From: Actinomadura sp. J1-007
GTDB taxonomy: Bacteria > Actinomycetota > Actinomycetes > Streptosporangiales > Streptosporangiaceae
Reading direction: 5' to 3'
Length of the DNA: 64,000 nt
Assembly (NCBI RefSeq): GCF_009793335.1
Contig: NZ_WING01000003.1
Span: 558,001 to 622,000 of the forward strand
In this document: positions 38,551-47,503 of the stretch, piece by piece
Position numbering within the stretch: position 1 is the first letter of the stretch
How the letters are laid out: the number at the start of each line of letters is the position of its first letter
The notes under the pieces: model-generated
Seen by the model: the letters and a program-made list of their open reading frames with translations, nothing else
Told to the model about the DNA's origin: nothing
Database searches by the model: none
Made by a program: the position numbers and the translations under genes

Positions 38551-39453
38551 ATGTCCGTCACCATCACCGTTCCCGCCAAGATCACCGCGGGGTTCGCCGT
38601 CGCCACCGACGTCTCCCCCGCCGACCTGCCGGTCGCCGTCCGCCGGCACCTGACCGGCACGTTCGCGATGGCCGCCGCCGAGCGGATCGGCACCCCGAGG
38701 CTGCGGATCAGCGACCATCGCGCCGCCGACTCGCCGTGGGACCTCGCGGGCATCGCGGCCGCCGACGGCGAGACCGCCCACGAGTCGTTCGCCCGCGTCG
38801 GCAAGGCCGCGCGCCACATCGGCATCACCTGCGACCTGCCCGTCTCCGACCTGCCGTTCGGCCTTGAGGTCGCCCGCTCGGTCGCACACGCGGTCGCCGC
38901 CTCCGTCGCGGGGATCGTGGTCGATCTCGACACGGGCCAGATCCCGCCTCCGCGGCCTCGCGGCCCCGCACGGTTCACCCTTGCCGACGGCTGGATCGGC
39001 GCGTGGCTCCCTCCCCACCGCGACGGCGGGCGATGCACCGCCGACGAGGACGTTCCCGACTCCTGCTCGTGCGTCGACCTCGCCACCCGAGGGCTCCGCC
39101 GGTTCGGTCTACCCGAACTGCGCATCGCCGGTGCGGCCTGCGCTCACGATCTGGCCGCGCTCAACGTCATCCGAACGACCGCACAACGGTTACTCCCCTT
39201 GGGCACCCGTCCAGGCGACCATCTCCTTCCGTCCGAACTTCCCCTGGAGAGCCACGACTTCGCCGCCTTCTGGGGCACCCGTGAGCCGCTGTGGCACGAC
39301 GGGCCCGTTCCCGTCCGACTCACCCAACCGCAGCCGGACATGCTGTCGATCGGCCCGCCCGTCGACTTCCCCGACAGCCTGAACGACTGGCTCTGGGACG
39401 AACTCCCGCCCATCCTCTACGAGTTGCTCGGCTGCGAACCCGATCCGCCCTGA
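38551..39453 (+). CDS. Unknown protein, intact paralogue of the protein at 27397
   Basis: 300 residues, no recognised family. The intact copy allows domain reading: an N-terminal part ending with GFAVATDVSPADLPVAVRRHL, a middle helix EVARSVAHAVAASVAGIVVDL, a Cys-bearing segment DGGRCTADEDVPDSCSC, then LRRFGLPELRIAGAACAHDLAALNVI and the end DSLNDWLWDELPPILYELL. The conserved Cys (GRCTA, SCSC, ACAHD) suggest a metal site or disulfide. AGAGGAGG precedes ATG 38551. It lies 99 bp after a P450 gene and shares its upstream element with two other genes. Confidence 0.75.
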   Translation: MSVTITVPAKITAGFAVATDVSPADLPVAVRRHLTGTFAMAAAERIGTPRLRISDHRAADSPWDLAGIAAADGETAHESFARVGKAARHIGITCDLPVSDLPFGLEVARSVAHAVAASVAGIVVDLDTGQIPPPRPRGPARFTLADGWIGAWLPPHRDGGRCTADEDVPDSCSCVDLATRGLRRFGLPELRIAGAACAHDLAALNVIRTTAQRLLPLGTRPGDHLLPSELPLESHDFAAFWGTREPLWHDGPVPVRLTQPQPDMLSIGPPVDFPDSLNDWLWDELPPILYELLGCEPDPP

Positions 39454-39500
39454 CCGGTATCCGACGCGGCAGACGCCCGCGCTGGCTAACGTCGTCCGGC

Positions 39501-40148
39501 ATGGAGCACGACGAGATACCGGCCTCGCTGCGGAAAGTCCTCTCCGACGTCGCTGACGAGCGAGCAGCCCAAGACCGCAGGTTCGGCGTCCAGGAGTTCC
39601 CGGACGGCAGCGGCTCCGCCTACGCCGCACATGCGGAGGAGGCCAAGCAACAGTGCTCCGCGGCCTGGTCCCGCGGAGAGTTGACCTGGCGGCACATCCT
39701 CACGGAGGAGTTCTATGAGGCGTTGGCCGAAGAGGATCCCGAACGTCTCCGCACCGAACTCGTCCAGACGGCCGCGGTGGCGGTCAAATGGATCCAGGCA
39801 CTCGACCGCCGGCACGGCCCCGTCGCACACCGCACCAACGAAAACGGACATGAGGAGAAGCTCGTCCGCGACCGCATCCCCGACATCATCCGAAACGGCG
39901 GGAGGGAGCCGGAAACCCGCATCGCCAACGACCCCGAGTACAAGGCCCTCCTTCGCGCGAAGCTCTACGAGGAGGCCGGCGAGTACATCACCGGAGGCGA
40001 TCCAGAAGAGCTCGCGGACGTCCTGGAAGTCGTCCAAGCCCTGGCCGCCGTCCACGGCCTGGGCCCCGCCGACCTGGAGGAGATGAGAGCCGCCAAATCC
40101 GCTGAACGCGGGGGTTTCAATGACCGCGTAGTCCTACGCCTCGTGTGA
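39501..40148 (+). CDS. Fused two-domain MazG/NTP-pyrophosphohydrolase-like protein
   Basis: 215 residues. The C-terminal half (about 115-215) is a MazG-like or HisE-like all-alpha pyrophosphohydrolase: KLVRDRIPDIIRNGG, then LYEEAGEYITGGDPEELADVLEVVQAL with the E-x-x-E and E-x-x-D metal residues. The N-terminal half (about 10-105) resembles a second, phage-type unit: DERAAQDRRFGVQEFPDG and LTEEFYEALAEEDPERLRTELVQTAAVAVKWIQAL, also with E-x-x-E. Such enzymes hydrolyse damaged or excess nucleoside triphosphates, and the fusion is unusual. No ribosome site. A TAACGT element 7 nt upstream of the ATG suggests leaderless expression. Confidence 0.75.
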   Translation: MEHDEIPASLRKVLSDVADERAAQDRRFGVQEFPDGSGSAYAAHAEEAKQQCSAAWSRGELTWRHILTEEFYEALAEEDPERLRTELVQTAAVAVKWIQALDRRHGPVAHRTNENGHEEKLVRDRIPDIIRNGGREPETRIANDPEYKALLRAKLYEEAGEYITGGDPEELADVLEVVQALAAVHGLGPADLEEMRAAKSAERGGFNDRVVLRLV

Positions 40149-40402
40149 CCGCGGAGACACCACAGCCTTACACCCCGTCCGCCGCCTTCACACAGTCCCA
40201 TCGCACTCTCGCGCATCCGTTCGCTCGTCTGGGCGCGGCCAACTTGCGAGCCCGTTCAGTCTCGTCTCGTCCGCCGCCCGTCACGCCTGATGACGGAGGG
40301 CGTCCCGTCTGCGAGGCGTTCTCGAACACGGCCGCCGCCCCTGCGTCGTGCCGAACGAGTCGGCCGCTACGCCCGCCGCCGCACGTCCGCGGACCGTCCC
40401 TC

Positions 40403-41241
40403 TTACAGGAAGGAGAGCACGACCTTGTCCTTGACCGGGCGATAGCCGATGTGCTGGTAGATGCTGTTGCTCGTGGGGTTGGCCAGGTCGGTGAAGAGCA
40501 CCACGACGTCGGCGGACTCAAGCGCCGAACGCGTCATCGCCGCCGTCGCGGCCGTGCCGTACCCGCGGCGACGGTGCTCCGGGGCCGTGTAGACGGGTGA
40601 GATGCAGGTCATGCCCGCGATCACACGGGTACGGCCGACCAGCGCGACGGTGGTTCCGTCGACATCCCAGAGGACGATCCCGCGATCGGCCACCTTGCTC
40701 CGCACCAAGGCGGCGTTGACTGGGCCGGAAGCAGCCGCCTCGTCACGAAACGCTCCGAACCATTTGTAGATAAGGGGAAATCATGGTCTGAGGCGAGACG
40801 GGGCGCGCCTGGTGGCAACGGCTTTGGTTCCACCAAATGTTCGAGGCGGTACAAGCGTTGACGCATCTGAAGCCGGTTCTCGATGCCGGTGCGGAGCTGC
40901 CAGGCGTTCGCGAAGACTTCGGCCGCCTCGTTGTCGGCATTGACCCCCGTAATGCCATGGGTCGGCACAGCATCAGCGAGTTGCCGAGCCGCTCGCACCG
41001 GCATGGCGCTGAGCAGCAGAGGGCGCGGTGGAGTTTGCAGGAAAGCGCCCTCCACGTCCCCTCGCCCGTTGCGCCACCAGCCGAACAGGGCGTTCTCCCC
41101 GTACGCATTGGCGCCGTGCAGCTTGAGGGTCTCCAGAACGCTGAGGAGAACGGTGTTCCCAGCACGATCCGACCGGAGGAAGGGAGTGGTTACGCGGACG
41201 TACTTCTCAAGGTCGTTCGTGAGATCCCAGCCATGCGGCAT
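40403..41241 (-). CDS. GNAT-family N-acetyltransferase, with frameshift
   Basis: About 278 residues. The N-terminal domain is PHGWDLTNDLEKYVRVTTPFL and YGENALFGWWRNGRGDVEGAF. The C-terminal catalytic domain has the acetyl-CoA loop YTAPEHRRRGYGTAATAAM (R/Q-x-x-G-x-G/A) and FTDLANPTSNSIYQHIGYRPV. The frame shifts near 40775 in a TTTCCCCTT stretch, and the second frame starts with IYKWFGAFRDEAAASG. Protein length and order match two-domain GNATs common in actinobacteria. Substrate unknown. It is probably cotranscribed with the small gene upstream (28 bp gap). Confidence 0.82.
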
Positions 41242-41269
41242 TATCTCGACATCTGGTGCTGCGCGCCGT

Positions 41270-41506
41270 TCAGCCCCAGACGCGATGCAGCGTCCAGCCA
41301 CCAGCACTCACGGACAGGGGACCCATCACCTCGGCGATCGCCGGGCCGTCCGGAGTCGTGACCTGCAAGCGGTAGAACCTTGCCTGACCCGGCGCTTGCC
41401 ATTCCTCGAGAACGCGCCGGACCCGAAAGTGACCGCGCGGGCCGGACAGTTGGACGGGACGGCCGGTGGGGGTGGTCTCCGCAGAGACGGGTTCGTCGAT
41501 CAGCAC
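41270..41506 (-). CDS. Small DUF6504-like protein
   Basis: 78 residues from GTG 41506. The sequence VLIDEPVSAETTPTGRPVQL, then RGHFRVRRVLEEWQA and RFYRLQVTT, suits a small all-beta domain like DUF6504. Function unknown. The start is placed at GTG because a TAGGGT -10-like element lies 8 nt upstream, as for leaderless genes. A longer open form to 41560 runs into the repeat region. Confidence 0.6.
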   Translation of the reverse strand: MLIDEPVSAETTPTGRPVQLSGPRGHFRVRRVLEEWQAPGQARFYRLQVTTPDGPAIAEVMGPLSVSAGGWTLHRVWG

Positions 41507-41599
41507 GGGACCACACCCTAGACCGAACACCAGTTCGATAAAAGTCGCCGCGCGGAGCACTCGCCAGAGTTGGACGAGACGCGCCAGTGTGGTGTGAAG

Positions 41600-42665
41600 G
41601 GGCCCGCCTCGGGGCGTGTGGTGAGACCCGCGCCCGCCGGGGAGGGTGGGGGGAAGCGGAGCCTGGATCGCAGTGCAGGGCAGGACCCGTATCGGCGGGC
41701 GAAGGCGCGCACCACAGTGTGGGCGGGTCCGGATCGCAGTGCGAAGTGGAGTCCAGGTTGCGGCGGGGAAGCCGGGACTGCGCCATGGTGCGCGGCGGCA
41801 ACCACGTTGCGATGCGCAAGCGAGCCCGTGCCGCGGGCACGAAGCGAATCCCGCGCCGTGGTGCGAAGCGGCGCCCCGCAGTGCGGCGAAGCGGGGCCCT
41901 CGCAGTGGCGCTAAGCGGCAGCGTGCGGCGGGCGCGAAGTCGGTCCCGCAGCGCGAAGAGGGGCCGCAACGCTTTGTGAAGCAGAGCCCGGCCCGGAGTG
42001 CGAAGCGGGCTTTGGCTTCCGGGGCCGAGGGCTACATCGCAACACGAAGTGGGGTGCCACTCATGATCCCAATGCAGAACGGCATCGCGGCATAGTGCAG
42101 GACCCGCACCGCAGGACGAAGTGGGCCGCATCGCAGGACGAGCGGCGGGCTGACCGCAGCGCGAAGTCGGTGCCGCCCTCCCGAGGACGAGCGTCCGCGC
42201 TGCGGTGCCGAGCGAAGGCCGAATCGCGGGCTCAACGCAGGGCCACACCCCAACATGAAGCGGGGATGCGTCGGGCGCCGCGCTGGGGCGCGTAGGGGGC
42301 GTCGCGTTGCGGGCGCGAAGCAGACACCGCGCTGCGGACGCGGAGCAAGCGCCGCGCTGCGGACGCGAAGGAGGCGCCGCGCTGCGGGCGCGAAGGGAGC
42401 GTCACCCTGCGGGCGCGGAGCAGGCGCCGCGCTGCGGGCGCGAAGGGAGCGCCGCGCTGTGGACGCGAAGGAGGCACTGCGCTACGGGCGTGGAGCAAGC
42501 ACCGTCCTGCGGACGCAGAGCAGGCACCGCGCTGCGGGCGCGAAGGGAGCGCCGCGCTGCGGGCGCGGAGGGGCGCCCTGCGAGCGCGACGGAGGCGCCG
42601 CGCTGGGGGCGAACGGGGGTGTCGCCCTACGAGCGCGGAGGAGGCGCGCGGTGCGGGCGCGGAGG
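41600..42665. repeat. 25-bp tandem repeat array with degenerate flank
   Basis: From about 42280 to 42665 there are about 15 copies of a 25-bp unit beginning GCGCTGCGGGCGCGAAGG and ending AGCGCC, 65-95% alike by eye. From 41600 to 42280 older, more diverged copies of CGCAGYGCGAAGYGG-type sequence can be seen with looser spacing. The unit length is not a multiple of three, so all frames stay open by composition. No gene is supported from 41507 to 42934. The last 270 bp (42665-42934) are G-rich without repeats. Confidence 0.85.
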
Positions 42666-42934
42666 GGGGGCACGGTGCGGGCGTGCGGGCGTGGAGGGGC
42701 GTGCGCTGTGGGCGGGCGACGGGCGCTGGGCCTGGAGGGGAGAGGGTCGTGCTGTGTGCTCAATGGGAGGGGGCTTGTGGGGGCTGAGCTGAGGTGTGGG
42801 GGGCGTGGCCCTGGAGGGAGAGGCGTGGCCCCGGAGGGAGAGAGGTCAGGGGTGGATGTGGGAGGGGCGTGGGGGCTGGGGTGGAGAGGGGCCGGGCGGC
42901 GGGGAGGGGGCGTCGCCCCGGCTCGGGTTTTTGG

Positions 42935-43231
42935 TCAGAGGGATTGGGTTGAGAACGGGTCGTGCTCTGCCAGCAGTTTGTCCAGCCGGGCCTGGTCGAC
43001 ACGGTTCGTGATGGCCTCGGTCTCCTGCTTGTCGCGCACGCATTTGGCGAGGGTGAACGTGGAGGTGATGACGTACAGCAGGCCCAGGGCGAGGAAGGCG
43101 CGGACCCAGCTGCTGACCGGGAGGTACACGATGCCGCCGGCGACGGCGGCGCTGGAGACGGCGAAGGAGATGGCCGCCTGGATGAAGAAGGCGGTGGTGC
43201 TGGCCGATTTGGCCGGTGGGGAGGTCGTCAT
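42935..43231 (-). CDS. YiaA/YiaB-like small inner membrane protein
   Basis: 98 residues. A yiaAB domain is seen: AFFIQAAISFAVSSAAVAGGIVYLP and WVRAFLALGLLYVITSTFTLAKCVRDKQE, two transmembrane helices (about 15-40 and 45-65) and a charged cytosolic tail. Function unknown. ATG 43231 is the first start. It lies 89 bp downstream of the coiled-coil membrane protein gene, which is on the same strand. Confidence 0.85.
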   Translation of the reverse strand: MTTSPPAKSASTTAFFIQAAISFAVSSAAVAGGIVYLPVSSWVRAFLALGLLYVITSTFTLAKCVRDKQETEAITNRVDQARLDKLLAEHDPFSTQSL

Positions 43232-43320
43232 GCCGATAAGTCTGCGGACGGCTCGGCCGCGGCGCTTGAGTACGAAGGCTCAAGCCTGCCTGAGTAATCA
43301 GGACGAATGGTGGGGAGTGG

Positions 43321-44060
43321 TCAGGCCGGATCGGTCTTGAGGAGTCGCAGGAATGCCTTGATGCCGGTGATCACCTCCTGATTGTCGGTGAGGCGTGCGA
43401 CGGTGTCCTCGAAGCGGCGGCCCAGCGCGTTGATCTTGCCGTTCAGTTCGTCGCTTCGGTTCGAGGTGGTGGTGTCGATGATTTCCAGGCGGTGGTCGAG
43501 GCGGAGGTCGGCCTCGTGGAGTTGTTCGGTCGTGCTCCGTAGGTTCTCGGCCTGCGCCTCCAGGAAGGTGACCCGTTCGAGGAGGGCGAGGACGTCGTCG
43601 CGCGGGTGACGCACTTCTTGGAGCAGCGTGCCGAGCCTCCGGCGCAGGTGGACGAACCATGCGTGAACGGGTCGGAAGAAGGTGCTGACGAGGTAGAACG
43701 CGACGAAGTAGTAGCCGACGACCGCTCCGGAGAAGTAGGCGATGACGGCGATGAGGGCGGCGGAGAGGAGATGGGCCCCGACGGCGGCCGTTCGGCTCCG
43801 GCCGGCGATCCTGCATGCTTCGGCCTCGCGCTCCTCTGTGACGGTCAGGCCCGGTCACGGCTGTCGTGAATCTCTTGGAGGAGGCCGCGAGCTTGGAAGT
43901 AGACGTTCCACGGAACGGTCAGGAGCACCACGAGCCAGATGAGGCACAGCGCTCCGGCTCCGAGCGACAGGAGTGTGGAGAGCGGCACGTCTGCGACGAA
44001 ATACAGGACGACCGCCCGATGGCGGCCAGGACGGCGAGGGAAGAGAGGTTTTTGGACACG
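43321..44060 (-). CDS. Membrane protein with C-terminal coiled coil, with two frameshifts
   Basis: Reconstructed protein of about 246 residues. The first part, VSKNLSSLAVLAAIG, shifts frame near 44020 to VVLYFVADVPLSTLLSLGAG and LLTVPWNVYFQARGLLQEI. After DSRDR a missing G near 43853 creates a false stop, and the next frame continues GLTVTEEREAEACRIAGRSR and HLLSAALIAVIAYFSGAVVGYY. The tail (DVLALLERVTFLEAQAENLRS onward, about 100 residues) is a coiled coil. So there are two hydrophobic hairpins and a long cytosolic coiled coil, as in a family of actinobacterial and firmicute membrane proteins whose function I do not know. The GTG start at 44060 has a weak ribosome site. Confidence 0.72.
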
Positions 44061-44259
44061 TTCGAGATCCCGTCTTGGAGGCGGGCGAATGCGCGAAAGC
44101 CCGCGTTCTCCGTCTATTTTTGGCGCAGAGAACCGGGTTCGCATGAGTCCGAGTACGGAGGCGCGAGTGAGTAGCTTCGCGCTGCGTCGCTCTCTTTGCT
44201 GTTCGCCTGAATCCTCGATGGGAGTCAGTCGGCTCCGATGCGGCGGAGCAAGCTGTCGT

Positions 44260-44814
44260 TCAACGGGTAGGCGCGTTCTCGGGAAGGAAGGTTCTCGCCT
44301 TTGCCGCACATCCGTCCTGCACGAGCCGGTGGATCTTGCGCGCGAGCGGCGTGCGGTCCTCGATCGCGACGATCCAGTCATCGACATAGCGATCGACGAT
44401 GTGGCGGCTCAGCCCGATCTGGATGCTTCGGGCCTCCAGCTTCTCGCCCCGCAGACTGCGTTCGGGATCCCACTGGACGCGAACGGTCGCTTCGCGGAAG
44501 CGGGCCCGCCACTCGTCCGCGTTGCGGAAGACACGGCGGTCGGGATCGGTCGGGACGGCCTCGGAGAGCGCCTCCTCCCAGCCGGACCGTGAGATCCGTA
44601 CGGCGAGAATCATCTCCTGCCCCGGCTTGCGCGCCCAGTCGCTGCGTGCCATCAGCCAGAGGAACGACGGCTTGATCCATGTCATCCGGCCGCGGGAGAA
44701 CGGAGCGACGAAGGTGCCGTGTTCAAGCGCCGGGACGGCGATATCGGGACGGTACGCCTGGTAGACCGTGATCGTTTCACGGTCGTATTCGGCGCGGATC
44801 TCACGTGTTCGCAA
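44260..44814 (-). CDS. DUF4291-family protein
   Basis: 184 residues, single domain. Family landmarks are REIRAEYDRETITVYQAYRPDIA at the start, RMTWIKPSFLWLMARSDWA (about 43-61), VRVQWDPERSLRGEKLEARSIQIGL and DDWIVAIEDRT. DUF4291 has no established biochemical role. The start is TTG 44814, supported by AAGGAG 9 nt upstream. It is divergent from the AlkZ-like gene at 45068 with 250 bp between. Confidence 0.87.
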   Translation of the reverse strand: MRTREIRAEYDRETITVYQAYRPDIAVPALEHGTFVAPFSRGRMTWIKPSFLWLMARSDWARKPGQEMILAVRISRSGWEEALSEAVPTDPDRRVFRNADEWRARFREATVRVQWDPERSLRGEKLEARSIQIGLSRHIVDRYVDDWIVAIEDRTPLARKIHRLVQDGCAAKARTFLPENAPTR

Positions 44815-45067
44815 TGACGCCTACTCCTTGAGGGTGGTGTGGTTGCTGGATATCGGGTTCGTTCGGGGAGCGGCTGGGCTGGGGGCAGTGCCCGGCTTTA
44901 TCGGCCTCAGCGGTGGATGGGACGGTGGGTTGGGGATCTCGCCCGGCCTTGTGGGACCTGTCCGAAGGCGGCGGGGGCCGGGCGTGGGTGATGGTTACGG
45001 TGGCGGAGGAAGGGACGACGATCAAACGGATTTCCGGTGAGGTCGGCGAGGTGGCAGGCTGACCGGC

Positions 45068-46207
45068 ATGGGAGACGCCGTCCTGCTCAGTCGCCGGGCC
45101 CTCAACCGGGCCACCTTGGACCGGCAGATGTTGCTCGAACGTTCCGACGCGGGCGTCACGGAAGCGCTCGAACGGCTCGTCGGGCTCCAGGCTCAGACGC
45201 CGCACACGTGGTATCTCGGGCTGTGGTCGCGCCTGAACGGCTACACGCCGGACGCGACGGCGGAGCTGCTGCGGGAAGGCGGGATCGTCCGCATCGCGTT
45301 GATGCGGTCGACCATTCATTTGGTGACGGCTGCGGACTGCCTGTGGCTGCGACCCGTCCTGGAGCCGATGATCCAGCGGATGACGAGGACGAGCTGGGGA
45401 CGCGGAGTCGTCGGCCTGGATGTCACGGAACTCGTCACCGTGGCCCGCGAGCTCATGACCGCCGAGGCGTTGACGTTCAGCGAACTGGGACGGCGGCTCG
45501 CGGAACGGTTCCCCGACCATGACGGGCCTTCAATGGCACAGACGGTGCGGGCGCATGTGCCGCTGGCGCAAGTGCCGCCGCGTGGGGTGTGGGGCGAGAG
45601 CGGGCCTGCGGCGCATAAACCCGCCGACATCTGGATCGGCGGTTCCGCGGAGGTAAGGGAGGTGCCGAACGCGCTGGAGGAGATGGTGCTCAGGTATCTC
45701 GCCGCTTTCGGGCCCGCGTCCATACGGGATGTGCAGCATTGGTGCGGGCTGACGCGATTGAACGAGGTCGTGGAGGGCCTGCGCCATCGCCTGATGTCGT
45801 TCCGCGATGAGGGTGGTCGGGAACTGTTCGACTTGCCGGACGCGCCTCGCCCAGATGCGGACACCCCTGCGCCGGTGAGGTTCATCTATGACTACGACAA
45901 TCTGCTGCGATCCCATGCCGACATCTCCCGGGTCATGATGGTGAAGTTCGCCGCACAGGGGTTTGAAGGCAAGAACGGCGAGGCACCGTCCACCGTTCTG
46001 GTGGACGGTTCTGTCGCGGCGACCTGGCGGGTCACGAAGTCGAAGGGCACGGCGACGTTGCGCGTCCGGCCGTTTCGGAAGCTGACGTCGTCGGAGGAAG
46101 AGGATGTCGAACGGGAGGCCCGTGGGGTGCTGGCCTTCCTGGCGGACAACGCCAAGGAGCGGGTGAAGGAGCGGGTCGTCGAGTTCGCGGTGCCTGAACC
46201 CGGCTGA
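45068..46207 (+). CDS. AlkZ-like DNA glycosylase (HTH_42 family), intact
   Basis: 379 residues, intact paralogue of the gene at 17302. The catalytic Q-x-Q is QAQ at residues 41-43 (LVGLQAQTPHTW). Family parts follow: LMRSTIHLVTAADCLWLRPVL, SMAQTVRAHVPLAQVPPRG, YLAAFGPASIRDVQHWCGL and the C-terminal barrel AATWRVTKSKGTATLRVRPF. AlkZ-type enzymes excise bulky alkylated bases and unhook interstrand crosslinks. Some copies protect producers from their own genotoxin, but no genotoxin cluster is seen here. No clear ribosome site. Start ATG 45068 follows GGCAGGCTGACCGGC, possibly leaderless. Confidence 0.88.
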   Translation: MGDAVLLSRRALNRATLDRQMLLERSDAGVTEALERLVGLQAQTPHTWYLGLWSRLNGYTPDATAELLREGGIVRIALMRSTIHLVTAADCLWLRPVLEPMIQRMTRTSWGRGVVGLDVTELVTVARELMTAEALTFSELGRRLAERFPDHDGPSMAQTVRAHVPLAQVPPRGVWGESGPAAHKPADIWIGGSAEVREVPNALEEMVLRYLAAFGPASIRDVQHWCGLTRLNEVVEGLRHRLMSFRDEGGRELFDLPDAPRPDADTPAPVRFIYDYDNLLRSHADISRVMMVKFAAQGFEGKNGEAPSTVLVDGSVAATWRVTKSKGTATLRVRPFRKLTSSEEEDVEREARGVLAFLADNAKERVKERVVEFAVPEPG

Positions 46208-46312
46208 CCGTCCCCGCCCGCCGCGACTGGATCTGGCCCACCGTCCCACCGGTCTGCCGCGCCTGCCCTTGGCCGACCCCCTGCCGCGCTGGTTCGGGCT
46301 AACCGTGCTCCG

Positions 46313-46618
46313 CATCTGAACTTGGCGGGAACGATCCACCGCGCCTGAATTTGGCCAGCCCGTCCACCGCACCTGAAACTGGTCGGCCCATCCGCCACAC
46401 ATGAATTTGGCTGGCCCGTCTGCCGCACGTGAATCTGGGCGGCCCGTCCGCCGCACATGAAACTGGTCGGCCCCGCCGCATCTGAACCTGGCGGAACGAT
46501 CCGCCGCACCCGAAACTGACTGGCCCGTCCACCGCGTCTGAATTTGGCCGGCCCGTCCGCCGCAGTTGAAGCTGGTCGGCCCGTCCGCCGCATCCGAAAC
46601 CCGGCTGGGCGGATCGCC
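46313..46618. repeat. 28-bp tandem repeat array, 11 copies
   Basis: Eleven head-to-tail copies with the core GCAYCTGAAWYTGGYCGG followed by CCCGTCCGCC, most exactly 28 bp (one is 25, one 29). Copies are 75-95% alike. The array lies between the convergent AlkZ-like and TetR genes and, read on the minus strand, continues the open frame of the TetR C-terminus. The remaining stretch 46208-46312 is GC-rich and shows degraded copies. Confidence 0.88.
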
Positions 46619-46680
46619 GCGCAGGCCGGCCGAACGCCGCGTGGCCTGGCTCGTCGGTCTCTGGCGGAGGGATGTGCGGG

Positions 46681-47384
46681 GTCAGGAGCGGGGCTGCGGC
46701 GGCGGTGGGCTTTCTGGCGGCAGGTGGGCCGCAGAAGCGGGGTGGGCGGCCGGTGGGGGCCGGGGTGAGGGGGGTGCCGCAGGTTTCGCAGCGGCGTGCG
46801 GTTTCGTCGCGGGTTTCGTTATGAGGTGGGGTGGGTTTCGTGACGGGCGGGTGGAGGGCGGTGAAGGCCAGGGCGGTCATCCGGCCGGGCGGGCCGGTCG
46901 TGCGGCGCTGGCGTTCCATGAGCATGCAGCCGTTCAGCAGGGCGCGGACGTCGTCCACGTCCAGGTCGCGCCTGACCGCGCCGGCCTCTTGGGCGCGCCG
47001 CAGGATGACGGCGAGGGCCGCGTCGAACTCGTCCTGGAAACGGCGGCCGTGTCCGGCCTGGCCGAGCCCCTCGCAGAGGGCGTGGTTGAACATCGCGCGT
47101 TCGACGACCCATTCGAGGTAGCCGTAGAACGCCTGGCCCGGCTCGTCGGAGGAGGCGAGGGCCCGGGCCTCCTCGACGATGCGTCCGATGCGGTCCTCGA
47201 TGACCGCCTGGAACAGCTTCTCCTTGGTGGTGAAGTGCCGGTAGACCGTTCCGGCGCCGACGCCGGCGCGGCGCGCGATCTCGTCCAGGGGCACGAGTTC
47301 GCCCTCGGCCGCGAACGCCTCCAGCGCGGCCTGGAGGATGCGCTCGCGGTTGCGGCGCGCGTCGGCGCGGGGTCGGCGTTCCAC
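46681..47384 (-). CDS. TetR-family regulator with C-terminal Cys motif, with frameshift near the end
   Basis: The N-terminal helix-turn-helix is RERILQAALEAFAAEG and VPLDEIARRAGVGAGTVYRHFTTKEKLF. The ligand domain continues to about residue 180. A C-terminal tail then has RCETCGTPL and RFCG, and after a shift near 46735 the frame gives TCRQKAHRRR, so the motif is C-x2-C and C-x3-C, a small zinc-binding tail known from many actinobacterial TetR proteins. No stop is seen soon after in that frame because the 28-bp array follows, so the end given is approximate. GTG 47384 has AAGGAG upstream. It probably controls the divergent LLM gene. Confidence 0.82.
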
Positions 47385-47399
47385 CGGGCTCCTTGGAGA

Positions 47400-47430
47400 T
47401 TGACAAGCGGAGTGAGCGTTCCGCTATGGT
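47400..47430 (+). promoter_or_regulatory. Promoter with palindromic TetR-type operator
   Basis: TTGACA (47400-47405) and TATGGT (47425-47430) are 19 bp apart on the plus strand. Between and overlapping them lies AGCGGA-N8-TCCGCT (47406-47425), a perfect inverted repeat. A repressor bound there would block RNA polymerase on the LLM gene. The divergent TetR is the natural candidate. Confidence 0.6.
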
Positions 47431-47503
47431 CGTAAGCGGGTCGCCCGTTCCGATTGTATCGGGACGGGTCGCGCCCGTTGCCGACGGCACTGGGGAGGAC
47501 GGG

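Noticed and set aside
40149..40402. A small gene between the MazG-like gene and the GNAT gene
   Set aside because: Open frames have no actinobacterial codon bias or ribosome site; the 250-bp stretch is a convergent intergenic region.
42280..42665. CRISPR array or coding repeat protein
   Set aside because: 25-bp units run head to tail with no spacers, and the unit length is not a multiple of three so no single peptide repeat is kept.
43321..44060. A small membrane gene followed by a separate coiled-coil gene
   Set aside because: The false stop after DSRDR disappears with one extra G, and the combined protein has the order of a known membrane/coiled-coil family.
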